Assembly: GCA_920105625.2 (NCBI GenBank)
Contig: OV050031.1
Span: forward strand, 5,063,501-5,127,500
Reading direction: 5' to 3'
Origin: Clusia tigrina
Taxonomy: Eukaryota; Arthropoda; Insecta; Diptera; Clusiidae
Length of the DNA: 64,000 nt
This document shows, piece by piece, positions 38,095 through 50,212 of the stretch. Position numbers and translations under genes: made by a program. The notes beneath the pieces were generated by a model. That model was not told the origin of the DNA. It was given only the letters and a program-made list of their open reading frames with translations, and made no database searches. Every line of letters begins with the position of its first letter. Positions within the stretch are counted from its first letter, which is position 1.

Positions 38095-38580
38095 GATATA
38101 TGAATTGTAAAAGGAGTTAGTACTAATATGAAATATTCGGGAATATGCTGAAGATTAGTAGGCCCAGAAGTGATCCTAGTAGCACTTTAGTGCAGGTATT
38201 GAGGAGTATGCTGCAAATAATAATAGACAGAATTGACCCTAGTAGCACTGCAGAGTAGCTTTTCAAGTTGTCACAAAATCCTTATTTGCCATTACTTTTG
38301 GAGAGCGTTCAGTAAGGAGAGACTGGATTTGTGAGACTGAGCTATGTATAAACCCAATGTGGAAGCAACACTTTAAAGGAAGAAATTAGACTAGATAATC
38401 AAGGAAGACTGGAATAGTGAGAGGGAACTACGTGTGAAGCCAATGTGGAAAGACCAGTATAGTGGAAGAAAATCAAATTAGACTATATTAGAAAGATAAT
38501 CTAGTAAGACTTGATTAGGAAAACTGGACTATGTGTGAAGCCAATGTGGAGTACAAATTTAGTTGCAGAAAATGAAATAT
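38095..38580. repeat. Degenerate tandem duplications
   Basis: Two units around ATCCTAGTAGCACT (38174, 38236) are followed by three units around CCAATGTGGA (38359, 38440, 38542) with variable spacing. Noncoding. Confidence 0.55.
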
Positions 38581-38826
38581 TTAGCACTATCGTTGTTCTA
38601 CTGCAGCCTGCTGCCCTATTCAAGAATTCTACCCTCAAGAATTTTCCTTGACCACAATTCTTCAATCACCTTGGCATCATTACAATTTGTAGAATAACCT
38701 AGATCTTTATAGGCTATAATATACTATACTATGGCTTCAGACCATGTTTAAATATGTAATAACTCCGAAATTTTTCTGCATATGCTTTGATCAGAGCGAC
38801 ATATCGAATTTTGTAATATTTGGTTA

Positions 38827-38904
38827 GGTAGGTAGGTAGCTAAGGCGGCCGCCTGAAGGGTGCACTGAGGCCATCATTGACTCCTTGTGATACCGCACGA
38901 GACA
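38827..38904 (-). mobile_element. 78-bp LINE-tail insert, variant B, with target duplication
   Basis: A (GGTA)n tail, GGCGGCCGCCTGAAGG, ending TTGTGATACCGCACGAGACA. It is framed by TAATATTTGGTTA (38814-38826) and TAATATTTAGTTA (38905-38917), 13 bp with one difference. Confidence 0.65.
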
Positions 38905-38989
38905 TAATATTTAGTTACGGAGCTATTAATTTGTTCTATGATTAACGAAATGCCTCTTATTCGCTTGCTTGTGATATACTCGTACACAT

Positions 38990-39075
38990 TTCAAATACAT
39001 TTCAAACACATTTCAAACATATTTCAAACTCATTTGAAATACATTTCAAACACATTTCAAACACTTTCAAATATT
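38990..39075. repeat. Short CATTTCAAACA repeat
   Basis: About eight units of 11-12 bp (ACATTTCAAAC with variants). Confidence 0.65.
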
Positions 39076-39632
39076 TAACCGTTTATACTCTGTTTTTATA
39101 TATAATTCTTCCATCGCTAATAGTGTGGAATCGCTTCGCCATGCAGCAGTGGCGTCCTACAATAAAGCTAATGTAAAGGAGGTTGTTATGAGACAATTCT
39201 GGGACATTCCTGTTCTGACATATTCTAATACTGACTCTGCATATTTCGTATTCATTTGGAATCATCATGTGGAAGAGATGATTTCATTAAATCAGACAAT
39301 TAGTGTCGTACCCATTAAGTGCTTTGGCAGTAGTAGATACTCATGTTGTTCCTGACACAGTCCTGCTTTTACACATATGCAGTAATACTTGCAAGAATAC
39401 GTCTTCTTCCGTGTATGTGGCTCGTTTGCCATTCATTATGTTTGATCGATAGTAGAATGATTCTTGTTGTGCCTACTCTAATATACCCATTTATTGCTTC
39501 GTTTAATGATCTATTCTGCAAGTGTTTTTATGTGATTCGATAACTTTGCGAATGATTCGAAACTTTTCTGTCGGTGGTACGAAATTTTATGAGGCCCTTT
39601 TCCTAGTTTTGGAACCAATCTTAATTCTAAGA

Positions 39633-39740
39633 GCTTTCTGAGACTTTTCAGCTTTCTGAGACTTTTCAGCTTTCTGAGACTTTTCTGCTTTCTGAGACTT
39701 TTCTGCTTTCTGAGACTTTTCAGCTTTCTGAGACTTTTTG
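39633..39740. repeat. 18-bp minisatellite, six copies
   Basis: GCTTTCTGAGACTTTTCA at exact 18-bp steps from 39633. Confidence 0.8.
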
Positions 39741-39744
39741 AGTT

Positions 39745-41534
39745 ACGTCAGCAGGTGGGTTTCTATTTGAGATGATACAAGAGTTCCTTTAATACTGCTC
39801 CAGAGATCAGGTGATATTCTTGAGCCCGTATCTATGGATACTTTGAATATCTTTTTAAATATACTCAAAACAAACATCAGAATACACGGAAATGAATTTT
39901 GTACAAATATTTCATTATAAGGTCCTTCTTTCATAAACTAACAATTGAAATGGTTTCACAACTTACCCGTTCCATTGTTAAATTATCATTTCCAGGCCTG
40001 TCTTTGGTCCTACCGAACAAATAAGTTCCACTGTCTCATACACTCAATTTAAAATTTACTCACCTGCTTCTTGCTCTAAAAATAGCAAACTTTTTTAAAT
40101 GCCTTTAAGCCACAAAAGGTGCTGCCTGACGGCTTATTGCCTTTAGTGAAATTGTGAAAATAGAAAGTCGAGGTATAAATAACACGGTCTGGTAATAACA
40201 TATAAATCAGGTCGCCTGACAAGCATAAATTTTCGTTCTCTTTTCATAGCGCACGCTTTGTACGGAGTGATTCAGTCGTAAAAGTCGATAATAAAGAATA
40301 TAAATTGCCACAACCTGCCCACGTACGTTCGCACTCCTTCCTCATAACATCATAGGAGAGGAAATGTTTTAAATACTCGGATCACATTTTATGAACGAAC
40401 GTATTTTATTGATATGACGTGGTGTTCCGCCATAATGATTTCCTATAAAGTAAGTACGGTTGAAAAGCATTTCACATATCCTAGCACAAAAGTAACACCA
40501 AAGTGGCGGTTGGGACACAAAAGCTGGAATAGTAAAGTTCAAATACATTGACTCACAAAGCCAAGCGTGAAGACTGGAAAATGTTTGCTGAGCGAAAATA
40601 AACCGATTAAAGGACTTTTTTCTGCTACTCAGCGATTTAGTTGTGCACTGCGGCTGGAAACCGATTACGTTTTGTTGAAATGTGGGTTTCAATTCAATTG
40701 CAGTGCGATGAAAAGGAATATTTTCTATTATCACTCCTCAGCTGGACATAACCGTTACCAGATCCCCAAATATGTTAATTAGTGGAGGATAAAAATGCGG
40801 CTTTGCTGACGCCCGCCAGTAATCCCGTGTGTTCCATTTAATAGCCCGCCTAAGTAATAACAAAATTGGGCCATGTTTTTAGTGGCTAAATCAGTAGCAA
40901 TACAAAGGCAGAGGAGCACAAAAGAAAGATGTGTTGAAGTAGAGGAGGACCAAGTTGCGAAGCAGCAATGTAAGAAGACTTTTTAATGAAACATTAATAA
41001 GGCGGAAAAAGCCCAAAATTAAAAGCGGAAAAAGGAAGCGAAAACATAAATAAACATTTTTATGGCTTTTCACCGGAAATTGAAAGCAGACATTGTGTTT
41101 TTAAATCAGTCCCAAGACAGCGTGCCCGGTCGGGACAAATAATGAAACGGAACTTACGCTGTGCGGGAAAAAGTTGTCCAACCTTTCCCAACACAGTATC
41201 AGTTAAGAAATATTCTGGCGTGTTAAGAAGCAAGCAGAACTATCAAAGGAGTTCTAGCAAGGACAAATTAGACGGCATTTAGCAAATGAAGGGAAGAGGT
41301 CCAAATGGGTGCTCTTAAACGCAACTTCATACGGGGCTACAGCAGTAAACACCTGCTTCAAATCAATGGTGGTATATTAATTCCCAAAGTAAATGTGGTT
41401 CCACTTGAAAACAGGAGGGTGAAAGGACGTACAACAGCAACAAAGACTGTCCGAAGTTTATGAATAGGAAGATGTTTGCTTTCTACTCTCGTATTTTGTT
41501 TTGTTGAAGAAACTAGTTTTCTCCAACAAGGATA
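39745..41534. other. No gene seen
   Basis: Noncoding, moderately complex DNA. A 121-codon minus frame at 40369-40734 is unremarkable. Confidence 0.5.
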
Positions 41535-41620
41535 CAATACAATTATTCACGGCTTGTGTAAGAATACAATTCTTCATGGCTTGTGGAAGAATACAATTAT
41601 TCACGGCTTGTGGAAGAACA
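41535..41620. repeat. 27-bp tandem repeat, three copies
   Basis: Unit ACAATTATTCACGGCTTGTG plus GAAGAAT. The repeat makes short frames on both strands. Confidence 0.65.
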
Positions 41621-41833
41621 TCGGAGATAGCAAAAGGGATCGAACTAGGTCTGTAGAGGTTGAAACCAAAGGGGTATATGTTTGTATAAAATGAGACCAC
41701 CATTCGAGTTCTATTTGTCTTAAGAGATATATCCTTGTCCAAACGTCCTATTTTCAAAGGAATTCTTGATAACTGGGCAGTGCAAATAAAGTGAATATGG
41801 TCTATTTGAAGCAATGACCAATTCTGAGTATGT

Positions 41834-42007
41834 ACACGGAAATTCTGCAGAACCATCCTATTACTAACTTTCGACTTCCCAATGAAGTAGTATTCGTATA
41901 ACCATCAACTGGATAAATAAAATATCATACGGAAATTCTGCAGAACCATCCTATTTCTACCTTTGGATTACCAATGAACTAATATTCCTGTAACCTGCAA
42001 CTGGAGG
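41834..42007. repeat. 98-bp direct duplication
   Basis: CGGAAATTCTGCAGAACCATC begins near 41836 and again near 41932. It directly precedes the large 138-bp array. Confidence 0.65.
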
Positions 42008-42110
42008 GTGTGTTAAAGATACTTCCAAAGAGAAAGCAGCAGCGATAATGGCGGAGGGATTACAACCGATTCGAGAGTTCCCTCAAGAATTTCACACAAA
42101 AATAACTCAT

Positions 42111-43617
42111 GTAGTCAGAGTAAGTTATCGTAGATCCATTAGGAAAGTTTTGCCCTCTCTCCCATCTCTGTCTGATCCTCACAGTTCCATCCCTGCCAAA
42201 CCCTCCCAGTTACATCCCTTTCAGACCGCCACAGACAAAGAACTCACGTAGTCAGAGTCAACTATTGTAGATCCATTAGGAAAAGTTTTACCCTCTCTCC
42301 CATCTCATCAGATCCTCACAGTTCCATCCCTGGCAAACCCTTACAGTTCCATCCCTGTCAGAACCCCACAGACAAAGAACTCAAGTAGTCAGAGTAAGTT
42401 ATCGTAGATCCATTAGGAACAGTTTTGCCCTCTCTCCCATCTCAGTCAGATCCTCACAGTTCCATCCCTGGCAAACCCTTACAGTTCCATCCCTGTCAGA
42501 ACCCCACAGACAAAGAACTCAAGTAGTCAGAGTAAGTTATCGTAGATCCATTAGGAAAAGTTTTGCCCTCTCTCCAATCTCTGTCAGATCCTCACAGTTC
42601 CATCCCTGGCAAACTCTCACAGTTCCATCCCTGTCAGACCCCCACAGACAAAGAACTCACGTAGTCAGAGTCAACTATTGTAAATCCATTAGGAAAAGTT
42701 TTGCCCTCTCTCCAACCTCTGTCAGATCCTCACAGTTCCATCCCTGGCAAACCCTCACAGTTCCATCCTTGTCAGGCCCCCACAGACAAAGAACTCACGT
42801 AGTCAGAGTCAACTATTGTAGATCCATTAGGAAAAGTTTTACCCTCTCTCCCATCTCAGTCAGATCCTCACAGTTCCATCCCTGGCAAACCCTCACAGTT
42901 CCATCCTTGTCAGGCCCCCACAGACAAAGAACTCACATAGTCAGAGTCAACTATTGTAGATCCATTACGAAAAGTTTTACCCTCTCTCCCATCTCATCAG
43001 ATCCTCACAGTTCCATCCCTGGCAAACCCTTACAGTTCCATCCCTGTCAGAACCCCACAGACAAAGAACTCACGTAGTCAGAGTCAACTATTGTAAATCC
43101 ATTAGGAAAAGTTTTACCCTCTCTCCCATCTCAGTCAGATCCTCACAGTTCCATCCCTGGCAAACTCTCACAGTTCCATCCCTTTCAGACCCCCACAGAC
43201 AAAGAACTCACGTAGTCAGAGTCAACTATTGTAGATCCATTAGGAAAAGTTTTACCCTCTCTCCCATCTCAGTCAGATCCTCACAGTTCCATCCCTGCCA
43301 AACCCTCTCAGTTACATCCCTGTCAGAACTCCACAGACAAAGAACTCAAGTAGTCAGAGTAAGTTATCGTAGATCCATTAGGAAAAGTTTTGCCCTCTCT
43401 CCAATCTCTGTCAGATCCTCACAGTTCCATCCCTGCCAAACCCTCCCAGTTACATCCCTTTCAGACCGCCACAGACAAAGAACTCACGTAGTCAGAGTCA
43501 GCTATTGTAGATCCATTAGGAAAAGTTTTACCCTCTCTCCCATCTCAGTCAGATCCTCACAGTTCCATCCCTACCAAACCCTCTCAGTTACATCCCTTTC
43601 AGACCGCCACAGACCAT
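42111..43617. repeat. 138-bp minisatellite, eleven copies
   Basis: The anchor TAGTCAGAGT recurs near 42111, 42248, 42385, 42523, 42661, 42799, 42937, 43074, 43212, 43350 and 43488, steps of 137-138 bp. Each unit contains an internal duplication of about 29 bp (CAGTTCCATCCCTG twice). Two unit types alternate irregularly (TAAGTTATCG against CAACTATTG after the anchor). Because 138 is 46 codons, partial ORFs repeat in frame; stops break them and no gene is inferred. Confidence 0.85.
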
Positions 43618-44584
43618 CATCAGAAAAAGAAAAAACAGAAATGAATCTCTAAATAAATTATTTAAGCAATCGCAGCTCCACAATGGCAATTTGTGTAACA
43701 ACTGGAAAGACACAACAGGATTTGCGCTCTGGCTGCTCCTTCAGCTGCCGTGCCACAGAGGAATAAATCCGACTCCCTGGACACATGTAAATGCGGTGAT
43801 TTTTTTGTTCTGCCGTTCCACCAAAATATGACAGTTTAATTCTGTTGCAAATTAAGGTGAGCAACATAAAAGCGCCGCGGTAGCATGAATGGGAAAATGT
43901 CGAGAAGGATGTCGACGTGAATGGGCTTTGCCAGAAGCCTGCACAAGGGGTCAGGTGCAGGTAAGAGTTGCACGCAAACTTCCTTGAAAAAGGAGAAAAA
44001 ACCTCGCATATTTCACACGCTCAGCTGCAAGTGTGGCGTTTTTAGTTGGTGGCTGCCTGATTTAATTCTGCTTATTAAATAAGAATACGTAATTAAGTTG
44101 CAAACTGTGCAAAAAGTTTCGTTGCGGGTGGTGTGAGGGTGTAATTCTGGTGCAGCTGCAGACGCCTGCCTGCCCGCCTCAAATTGTCTTGCCACTTTGT
44201 GAGTTTCGCAAAGTTTGCCTTCGTAAAGACGAGCTGCAAAGTTGAGCAGCGAATGCAGCTGCAACTGGTGCTGGGGCAGCTCCCGCTCTAATTGCCACAT
44301 CTTGGAGCCGCACTCCTGTAATGAAGCCAAACTAATTTTCGTATAAATTTATGCAACCAAGTGCAACAAATCGTCGGTGTGTGGTCGCGTACAGCAAAGT
44401 TCGAAAGTTTGGCTTAATTTGTGACTGTATTCTTGAGTTTGTGTATTAAGGTTAGTTTCAAATATTTGCATGAGTATTTTAGGAATTTTTTAGTTTAATT
44501 TGGACTTTTTTCTTTTTATCTTTTTACTTTTAACTTTTCATCCGGGGATTAGAAAAGAAGTGTTGGTGTAACACGGTCCAGTCA

Positions 44585-45190
44585 AAGTTTATATTGAAGG
44601 GCAAATAATCAACAAGACCAGCAGAATCAGAAGAAAGGACAACTAAATAGAATCCACCAAGTTCACCGAACTCAAAGGCAAAGAATCAAGACCAACAGAA
44701 TCAGAAGAAAAGGCTACTAAATAGAACCCACCAAGTCCATCGGAGTGAAGGCCAAGAAATCAACAAGACCAACAGAATCAGAAGAAAAGGCTACTAAATA
44801 GAACCCACCAAGTCCATCGGAGTGAAGGCCAAGAAATCAACAAGACCAACAGAATCAGAAGAAAAGGCTACTAAATAGAACCCACCAAGTCCATCGGAGT
44901 GAAGGCCAAAAAATCAACAAGACCAACAGAATCAGAAGAAAAGGCTACTAAATAGAACCCACCAAGTCCATCGGAGTGAAGGCCAAATAATCAACAATAC
45001 CAACAGAAACAGAAGAAAAGGCTACTAAATAGAACACACCAAGTCCATCGGAGTGAAGGCCAAAAAATCAACAAGACCAACAGAATCAGATGAAAGGACA
45101 ACTAAATAGAATCCACCAAGTCCACCAGAGTGAAGGCCAAATAATCATTAAGACCAGCAGAATCAGAAGAAAGGACAAAGAAATTGGGCA
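44585..45190. repeat. 77-bp minisatellite, about eight copies
   Basis: The anchor ACTAAATAG recurs at 44642, 44716, 44793, 44870, 44947, 45024 and 45101. The middle copies are almost identical and the outer ones diverged. Noncoding. Confidence 0.85.
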
Positions 45191-45597
45191 TTGAAATAAA
45201 ATATTTTAATACGACTCCTCATTTCTCTTAACGACTCCTGAAACTCCCGCGAGCCTACCCAAATTTGAGTTGTTACAGTATCTGTTGAGGTTTGCTTGAG
45301 ATTTCATTCTTGTGTTCGATTCCCCGATTTAAGTTACTTTGCTATATGCTTTATGAACTATGCTGAAAATATAACTAGTTCAGTTTAGCAAGATTCCTAT
45401 AAAGATTATTGGGCAAACTTATAAATTATAATAATTGTAACTCTATAAAGGTTGGTTGAGGTAGCTGATCCACGGCATGCTAGGATGAGTCAGAATTAGC
45501 GCCTTAGCGCTGTTTTATAACAGGTATCCCTCCTAAGCTCAGGAAAAATATGGCTTGTTATCTAGATCTACTTTGTGAAATTTACGTATTTTAGAAG

Positions 45598-46045
45598 ATC
45601 CTCGCCAGGCAAACATGGCTGGGGCTAAATCTGCGTCTATCTAGGAATATCATTAGACTCAATACACTAAAAATTAGGACTTTAATAGGAACCCTGACTG
45701 ACCATTGGCTAATAGGAAATCATGCAAGAAGAATGAGCATGATTTCTGTCGCAGCTGCTGAAACAACGAGGAACTGGAAACGATCCAGCATCTCTTTTGT
45801 ACATGTCCAGCTTTTGCTAGAAATAGGGAGCGTTTACTAGGATCCCACTTCTTAACAAGTATAGATGGTCTATGCCAGTCAGGTGTCAACAACCTTCTTC
45901 GCTTTGTAAAAGGCTCAGGTTGGTTCAATCTGGAGAGGGAAGCGTAGCGAGGCCTCGCAACCGCGGCTCACAACGGACCCAACGGGTGGTCTAAGTGGCA
46001 TCACTGGTTTATTGGTGATGCGGCTGCCCAACCTACCTACCACCC
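45598..46045 (+). pseudogene. Short 3' copy of LINE family 1
   Basis: Closely similar in DNA to 14775-15201: the same LRLSRNIIRLN-to-TGHC region, the same cysteine knuckle and the same 3' end with GGTGATGCGGCTGCC and CCTACCTACC. In-frame stops and shifts break it. The 5' end is truncated near CAAACATGGC. No clear target-site duplication was seen. Confidence 0.75.
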
Positions 46046-46387
46046 TAGTAAGAACTTCCTGCTGGTTATCGATAGTATCTTCGTTGAAACATCTTATATA
46101 TTTCTATAACTGGAGAATTCTCCGACCAACGATTACGAGCTTCATCACATTTCACATTACAAAATACGATCGCAGTGATGGTGAAGATATTGTCTGTACT
46201 TTATTCCGTTGGCTTTTGAGAGGAACGAATTTCATACCACCTGAAATTCTTGTAAAATGCAGAGGGGACTTGAAATACTCGTCGCTCGTGCTATGATAGA
46301 GGCTAAGGTTGATTCCTCATATACTCGTATATACATATAGATATGGACTAAATATATATTTCCTTACATGAAAATTCAATTGATTGT

Positions 46388-46530
46388 AACGAAGTGGGGG
46401 GGAAAGCAGCCCTGAAACTCTTGTAAGTGTCTGTACTTGTGATATAGCCTTTAACGTACAGACACTTACAAGTACAGACACTTACAAGTTCTGATGCTTA
46501 CAAGCGTTTGAGCACTCCCCCCCCCCACCC
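46388..46530. repeat. Hairpin with perfect 17-bp stem
   Basis: CTTGTAAGTGTCTGTAC (46420-46436) is perfectly inverted at 46456-46472, and the right stem half is repeated directly at 46472-46490. Outside this, a G run (46395-46402) faces a C run (about 46517-46527), so the whole block could fold on itself. Confidence 0.6.
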
Positions 46531-49284
46531 ATTTCAGTTGGAGAATATAAAACAACCTTCCAAAATGTTGTGCTATTATATTATTATTTATTTTATGCAA
46601 CCTTGGAGACCACTTTTCTGTCCACCATCTTCCAAGTAGCTGCCTGACTCCACTTGATTCCTTGAGTTTTTGTAATTTCCGTTAAATGTCGCAGCTTTAA
46701 ATACAAAATAAATTGAGGAATATCCTTGTTGAAATACTCAAATTATTCTAATTATGCAAGAAGCGTGGCATTGTGTTGAGGTATTGCCACCATAATTCCC
46801 CATGTAATTGTTGATACGTCAGCTTGCCACAATTTGGCTTAATTGCTGCACATTAATCATGTACGCTTGCAGCCTCCAAAACAAAGCGCTCCACTCTCTG
46901 ACAGGCTACTAATGCCAGCCACAGCAGATGTTTTTCATTATTCAAATTACGCCAAACTCGGTCAAGAAAAGAGAAATGCACGCACAAACAATGTTCAATG
47001 TTTTCTTTTCTAGTGTTCTGTTATGTTGTGTTGCTCGTTCGCTTTTTAATTTCTTTTCGCCCATTAATATAGAAAAGTTCCGCAGTATTCGCTTCGAAAG
47101 AATAACCAGAAACAAAGCATGCCTGCAAAAGTGCGCCAGCAGCACAAAAGCGGCGTGTTAGGGTCATTGAAAGTGGCTTGGAAACATCGGATTTGATGTT
47201 GTCAATTACCACTGGGCTGCTAGTTTGAATGAATTGTCTGCTCGAGTGATATGATGATGGGTGTTTCTCGCTTGAAGCGTCATTAATGTCTATTAGACAG
47301 AAAGGAGTCAAACATGCATACAGAAATGAACCCAAAGTGATGCCACACAGCATCAATCATAAGCGAAACATGCTTGGATTTGGGAAACTGGGGGATGTTG
47401 TTTTGTACCAGCAATACAGAGGAATTGAGCTTAATGGTTAAAGTTTGAAGCATTGTTCAATAAATAGCTCCGGAAGTGGTGAGGGAAACATTCATAATGC
47501 AGTGAAATACCTTTGTAATAGTTCGTACTTATCCAGACTGGCAAGTGAGGATGAGGAAAGTCCACTTACTGGGTAACATGTTTACTTGATTGGGAGTAAT
47601 TATTTTGCTGGAAGAAATCGGTCGTTAAAGCACTTTCAGTTCAGTTCAGTTTTAGACATACATCATTTTCCACTGATAAGAACTGAAAAGACTTTAAAGG
47701 ACCTTAAGGAAAATTCGAATATAGCCACACTTTTCACAGAAAGCCAACAATGAAACAACGAAGAAGATGCAAAAGATGATGCTGAAGAATTTGTTTGAAA
47801 ATAATCGCTGCAAAAAATCACCATAGAGCGAAAACTGACAAAAAAAGAAAGTTTCCCTCCTTGCAAACGTAGATAAAAAAGTTAAAACGACCAAACCAAA
47901 ATAGTGTGTGTCAACAACTTTGCAGGATTGCCACTTCCGTTTAGTTGCTGATTCCCAAGTAGCGCAAAAAGTGTTCATCAGAAGTGGTTCAATTTACAAT
48001 AATGCTTCAAACCCTCCTCCCTCAGCAGAAAGCTGAAAGAAAACTTCGTAATTTATTCAACTGCTTCGAAGCGCAAATATATTTAAAGTAAACGAGAGTT
48101 AAGAAGTTGGCAGGTGCAGCTAATGAGGCAGTAAATCGTGTGTAATTACGACGGAACTTCATTCCAAAGTAAGCGATAAACTTCACTTAATTTTGCGCCT
48201 GAGACTCGGAGCGGCATTTGAAAAACTCGGTGTGGTTTTGCTGTTGCCAGAGGCCGTAGTCTCAATCACTTTGCTGGCTTGAAATGCTGAAATGCGACAA
48301 ATTCCAAGGACGTGTCATTATCCTTGACGTCTGTCAGCTCGCCGTTCTGCTGCAGTCACTGAAAAAATTCACTGGCATCCTGACACAAGGCAAATCCGAG
48401 CAATTCAAGCATTGAACGTTTTTTTTTTTTGTTGGTTGTCAGTGGGCAGAACTCAACTTGTGTCAAGTTGACATTTATTGCGTGCCTCGACGTCGCAAAA
48501 TTCGACAGTTAAGTGCGGCATTTAAATTCGAATTTACATTAAATTCATCACAGTTTCGACAGCTGCGCTGATAAGAACGCTTACGGCCATTTGCCGAATT
48601 AGAGCGTTGAATTATTGAAAGAGCCCACTTGACTTTTAATGTCTCCTTAAGCGGGTGGGTAAAAGCGATGTTGAATTTAGAATAATGGCGGGCAGGAAAT
48701 TCAACTGCTGCTATGTGGGGTCTCTGCAAGGTAGTTAGCAGGATTACACTGAACATTCAAAGCAGTATTGGTGTATAGAAAGTAGCTTAGCACCCACGAC
48801 ACTGCCGGAGATTACGACAAAACAGTGCTTGATTTAGCTCTAGAAATACTGTTGGCATTCTGCTTGTTTACTGCTGTCATATTTTTGTTTTCTTAATAAG
48901 CTTAAGAGGCGAAATTGTTTATTTTTCTTCGGTATTATTGCAGTAAAACACATTGGCACCCTGAACATTTCTCATGAGTTCGCCAAGATGGTCTCCATTC
49001 AGACGTAATTGTTCGAAGTTCTGCTAACTTGGCAAATTCATGTGATATGCGAGACTCAATTAATTTTCACCACTGATTGAAGCGCTGAAAGTGACAAACT
49101 TATCTGAATCAGTTGCTGAACAAAATAAATTATGCCAGCTTTAAGCTGCTTAAAGGACAGACAGACACATGGGCAACTGCTCGCGCAAATGAGCCAGCAA
49201 CTCATTATGTGGAACACGCGCAGCTATCTTTGCAGGACTCATAGGAGGGCCGGTGTAATCTTCTTTTTCTATTTTATATTTCAG
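46531..49284. other. Single-copy region upstream of the receptor coding exon
   Basis: Repeat-poor, balanced composition, with a poly(T) run at 48420-48431. No coding exon recognised. It may contain regulatory DNA or a 5'UTR exon of the receptor, but none can be placed. Confidence 0.45.
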
Positions 49285-49415
49285 ATAAGCAGCCCACACA
49301 GATACGCAGCCACGTGTCAGGCGCCATCACACTGAATAGCAGCAACCGCAAACACGACAGGAGCAGCAGCAACAACTCAAACTACAATCAACGTAAACAA
49401 CGCCAATGAAAAGCC
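49285..49415 (+). other. 5'UTR part of the receptor's first coding exon
   Basis: A strong pyrimidine tract followed by TATTTCAG ends at 49284, suggesting that a noncoding upstream exon is spliced here. The 131-nt leader then runs to the ATG at 49416. No matching upstream 5'UTR exon can be identified with certainty. Alternatively the leader is part of a longer unspliced exon. Confidence 0.55.
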
Positions 49416-49462
49416 ATGACAGCTTCTGCTACAGTTATAAATTCCGACGACGAGTTAATTGA
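49406..49462 (+). promoter_or_regulatory. Upstream ORF overlapping the receptor start codon
   Basis: An ATG 10 nt before the receptor ATG opens an 18-codon reading frame in another frame, ending in TGA at 49460-49462. It therefore overlaps the first 47 nt of the receptor CDS. Ribosomes that start here would end inside the receptor coding region, so this could reduce receptor translation. Function is inference. Confidence 0.5.
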
Positions 49463-50037
49463 CGCAAACGGCAACGCCACCAGCCACGGTGTTGGCACCC
49501 TCACTCTGTACACGTATGTGGCCGACAAAGCTGCCGGCGCTGTTACCATGCCGGGCGCATTGTTCGACAATGCAATAACTACAGCAGCGACAGCGTCTAT
49601 GGACGCCATCTACAACAACCGTTTGAGTATAAGTCAACCCCCTTTCGTGTACATGGCAACGGCCGCCGCAGACAATGTTGCCACCTCCACGCAGCCGAAC
49701 ATCTCGTTCGCGTACGAGGAGGCGGAGGTGGACGCCATCAATCGCACGCTCTTGCTGACAACGACAGTTGGTGCCACGGCCAACGGCACCGCCACCACCG
49801 AAGCGGAGTGGTCTCACTTCTACGATCTGATATTGTCGTGGCAGGGCATTTGCCTCATCGCCGTCTTCTGCACCTTCATTGTGATCACAATCATCGGCAA
49901 CACTCTTGTCATTTTGGCCGTTATCACCACACGCCGTCTCAAGACCGTCACCAATTGCTTCGTCATGAGCCTGGCGGTGGCCGATTTGCTGGTGGGGATT
50001 TTCGTGATGCCGCCCGCAGTGGCGGTGCATTTAATAG
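49416..50037 (+). CDS. Octα2R: Octopamine alpha2-like receptor, coding exon 1 (N-terminus, TM1, TM2)
   Basis: This is the first coding exon of a class-A biogenic-amine GPCR in the plasma membrane. It encodes residues 1-207 plus one base of codon 208. An in-frame TGA at 49407-49409 just upstream makes the ATG at 49416 the first usable start. Residues 1-140 form a long, low-complexity extracellular N-terminus with four N-glycosylation sequons (N20, N95, N109, N123). TM1 spans about 144-171 with the GN motif (N162 = N1.50). TM2 spans about 180-204 with LAVADLL (D190 = D2.50). The exon ends at ATA-G with donor GTGAGT at 50038 (phase 1), which joins 58296. Family assignment rests on the combined exons: alpha2/5-HT1-like TM3, DRY, and two TM5 serines. 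Oct-alpha2R (CG18208) is the best match I can recall; a tyramine or another amine receptor is possible. A long antisense ORF overlaps this exon and is a shadow. Confidence 0.85.
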
Positions 50038-50054
50038 GTGAGTGCAACAAACTT

Positions 50055-50212
50055 CAGGGATATGCATGTATATACTTCAATGTAAGCTGATATATAAATG
50101 TAAGATGTATGAGTGATGAGTATGAGATATATTCAGGGATATGCATGTTTATACTTCATTGTAAGCTGACATATAAATGTGAGATATATAAGTGATGAGT
50201 ATGAGATTAATG
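50055..50212. repeat. 79-bp duplication at the intron 1 donor side
   Basis: CAGGGATATGCATGT begins at 50055 and 50134. The copies are nearly identical and start only 18 bp inside the intron. Confidence 0.7.

Noticed and set aside
40271..40306. A second Inr (TCAGTC) core promoter
   Set aside because: No DPE at +28 to +33 and no other promoter feature.
42769..43077. ORF within the 138-bp array as a repeat protein
   Set aside because: The frame exists only because the unit length is divisible by three; stops break most copies and no start, splice or composition evidence supports it.
49455..50030. A 191-codon antisense ORF over receptor exon 1
   Set aside because: It is the mirror of a coding exon with biased composition; its sequence is rich in His, Cys and Arg with no domain, and the sense strand is clearly the coding one.
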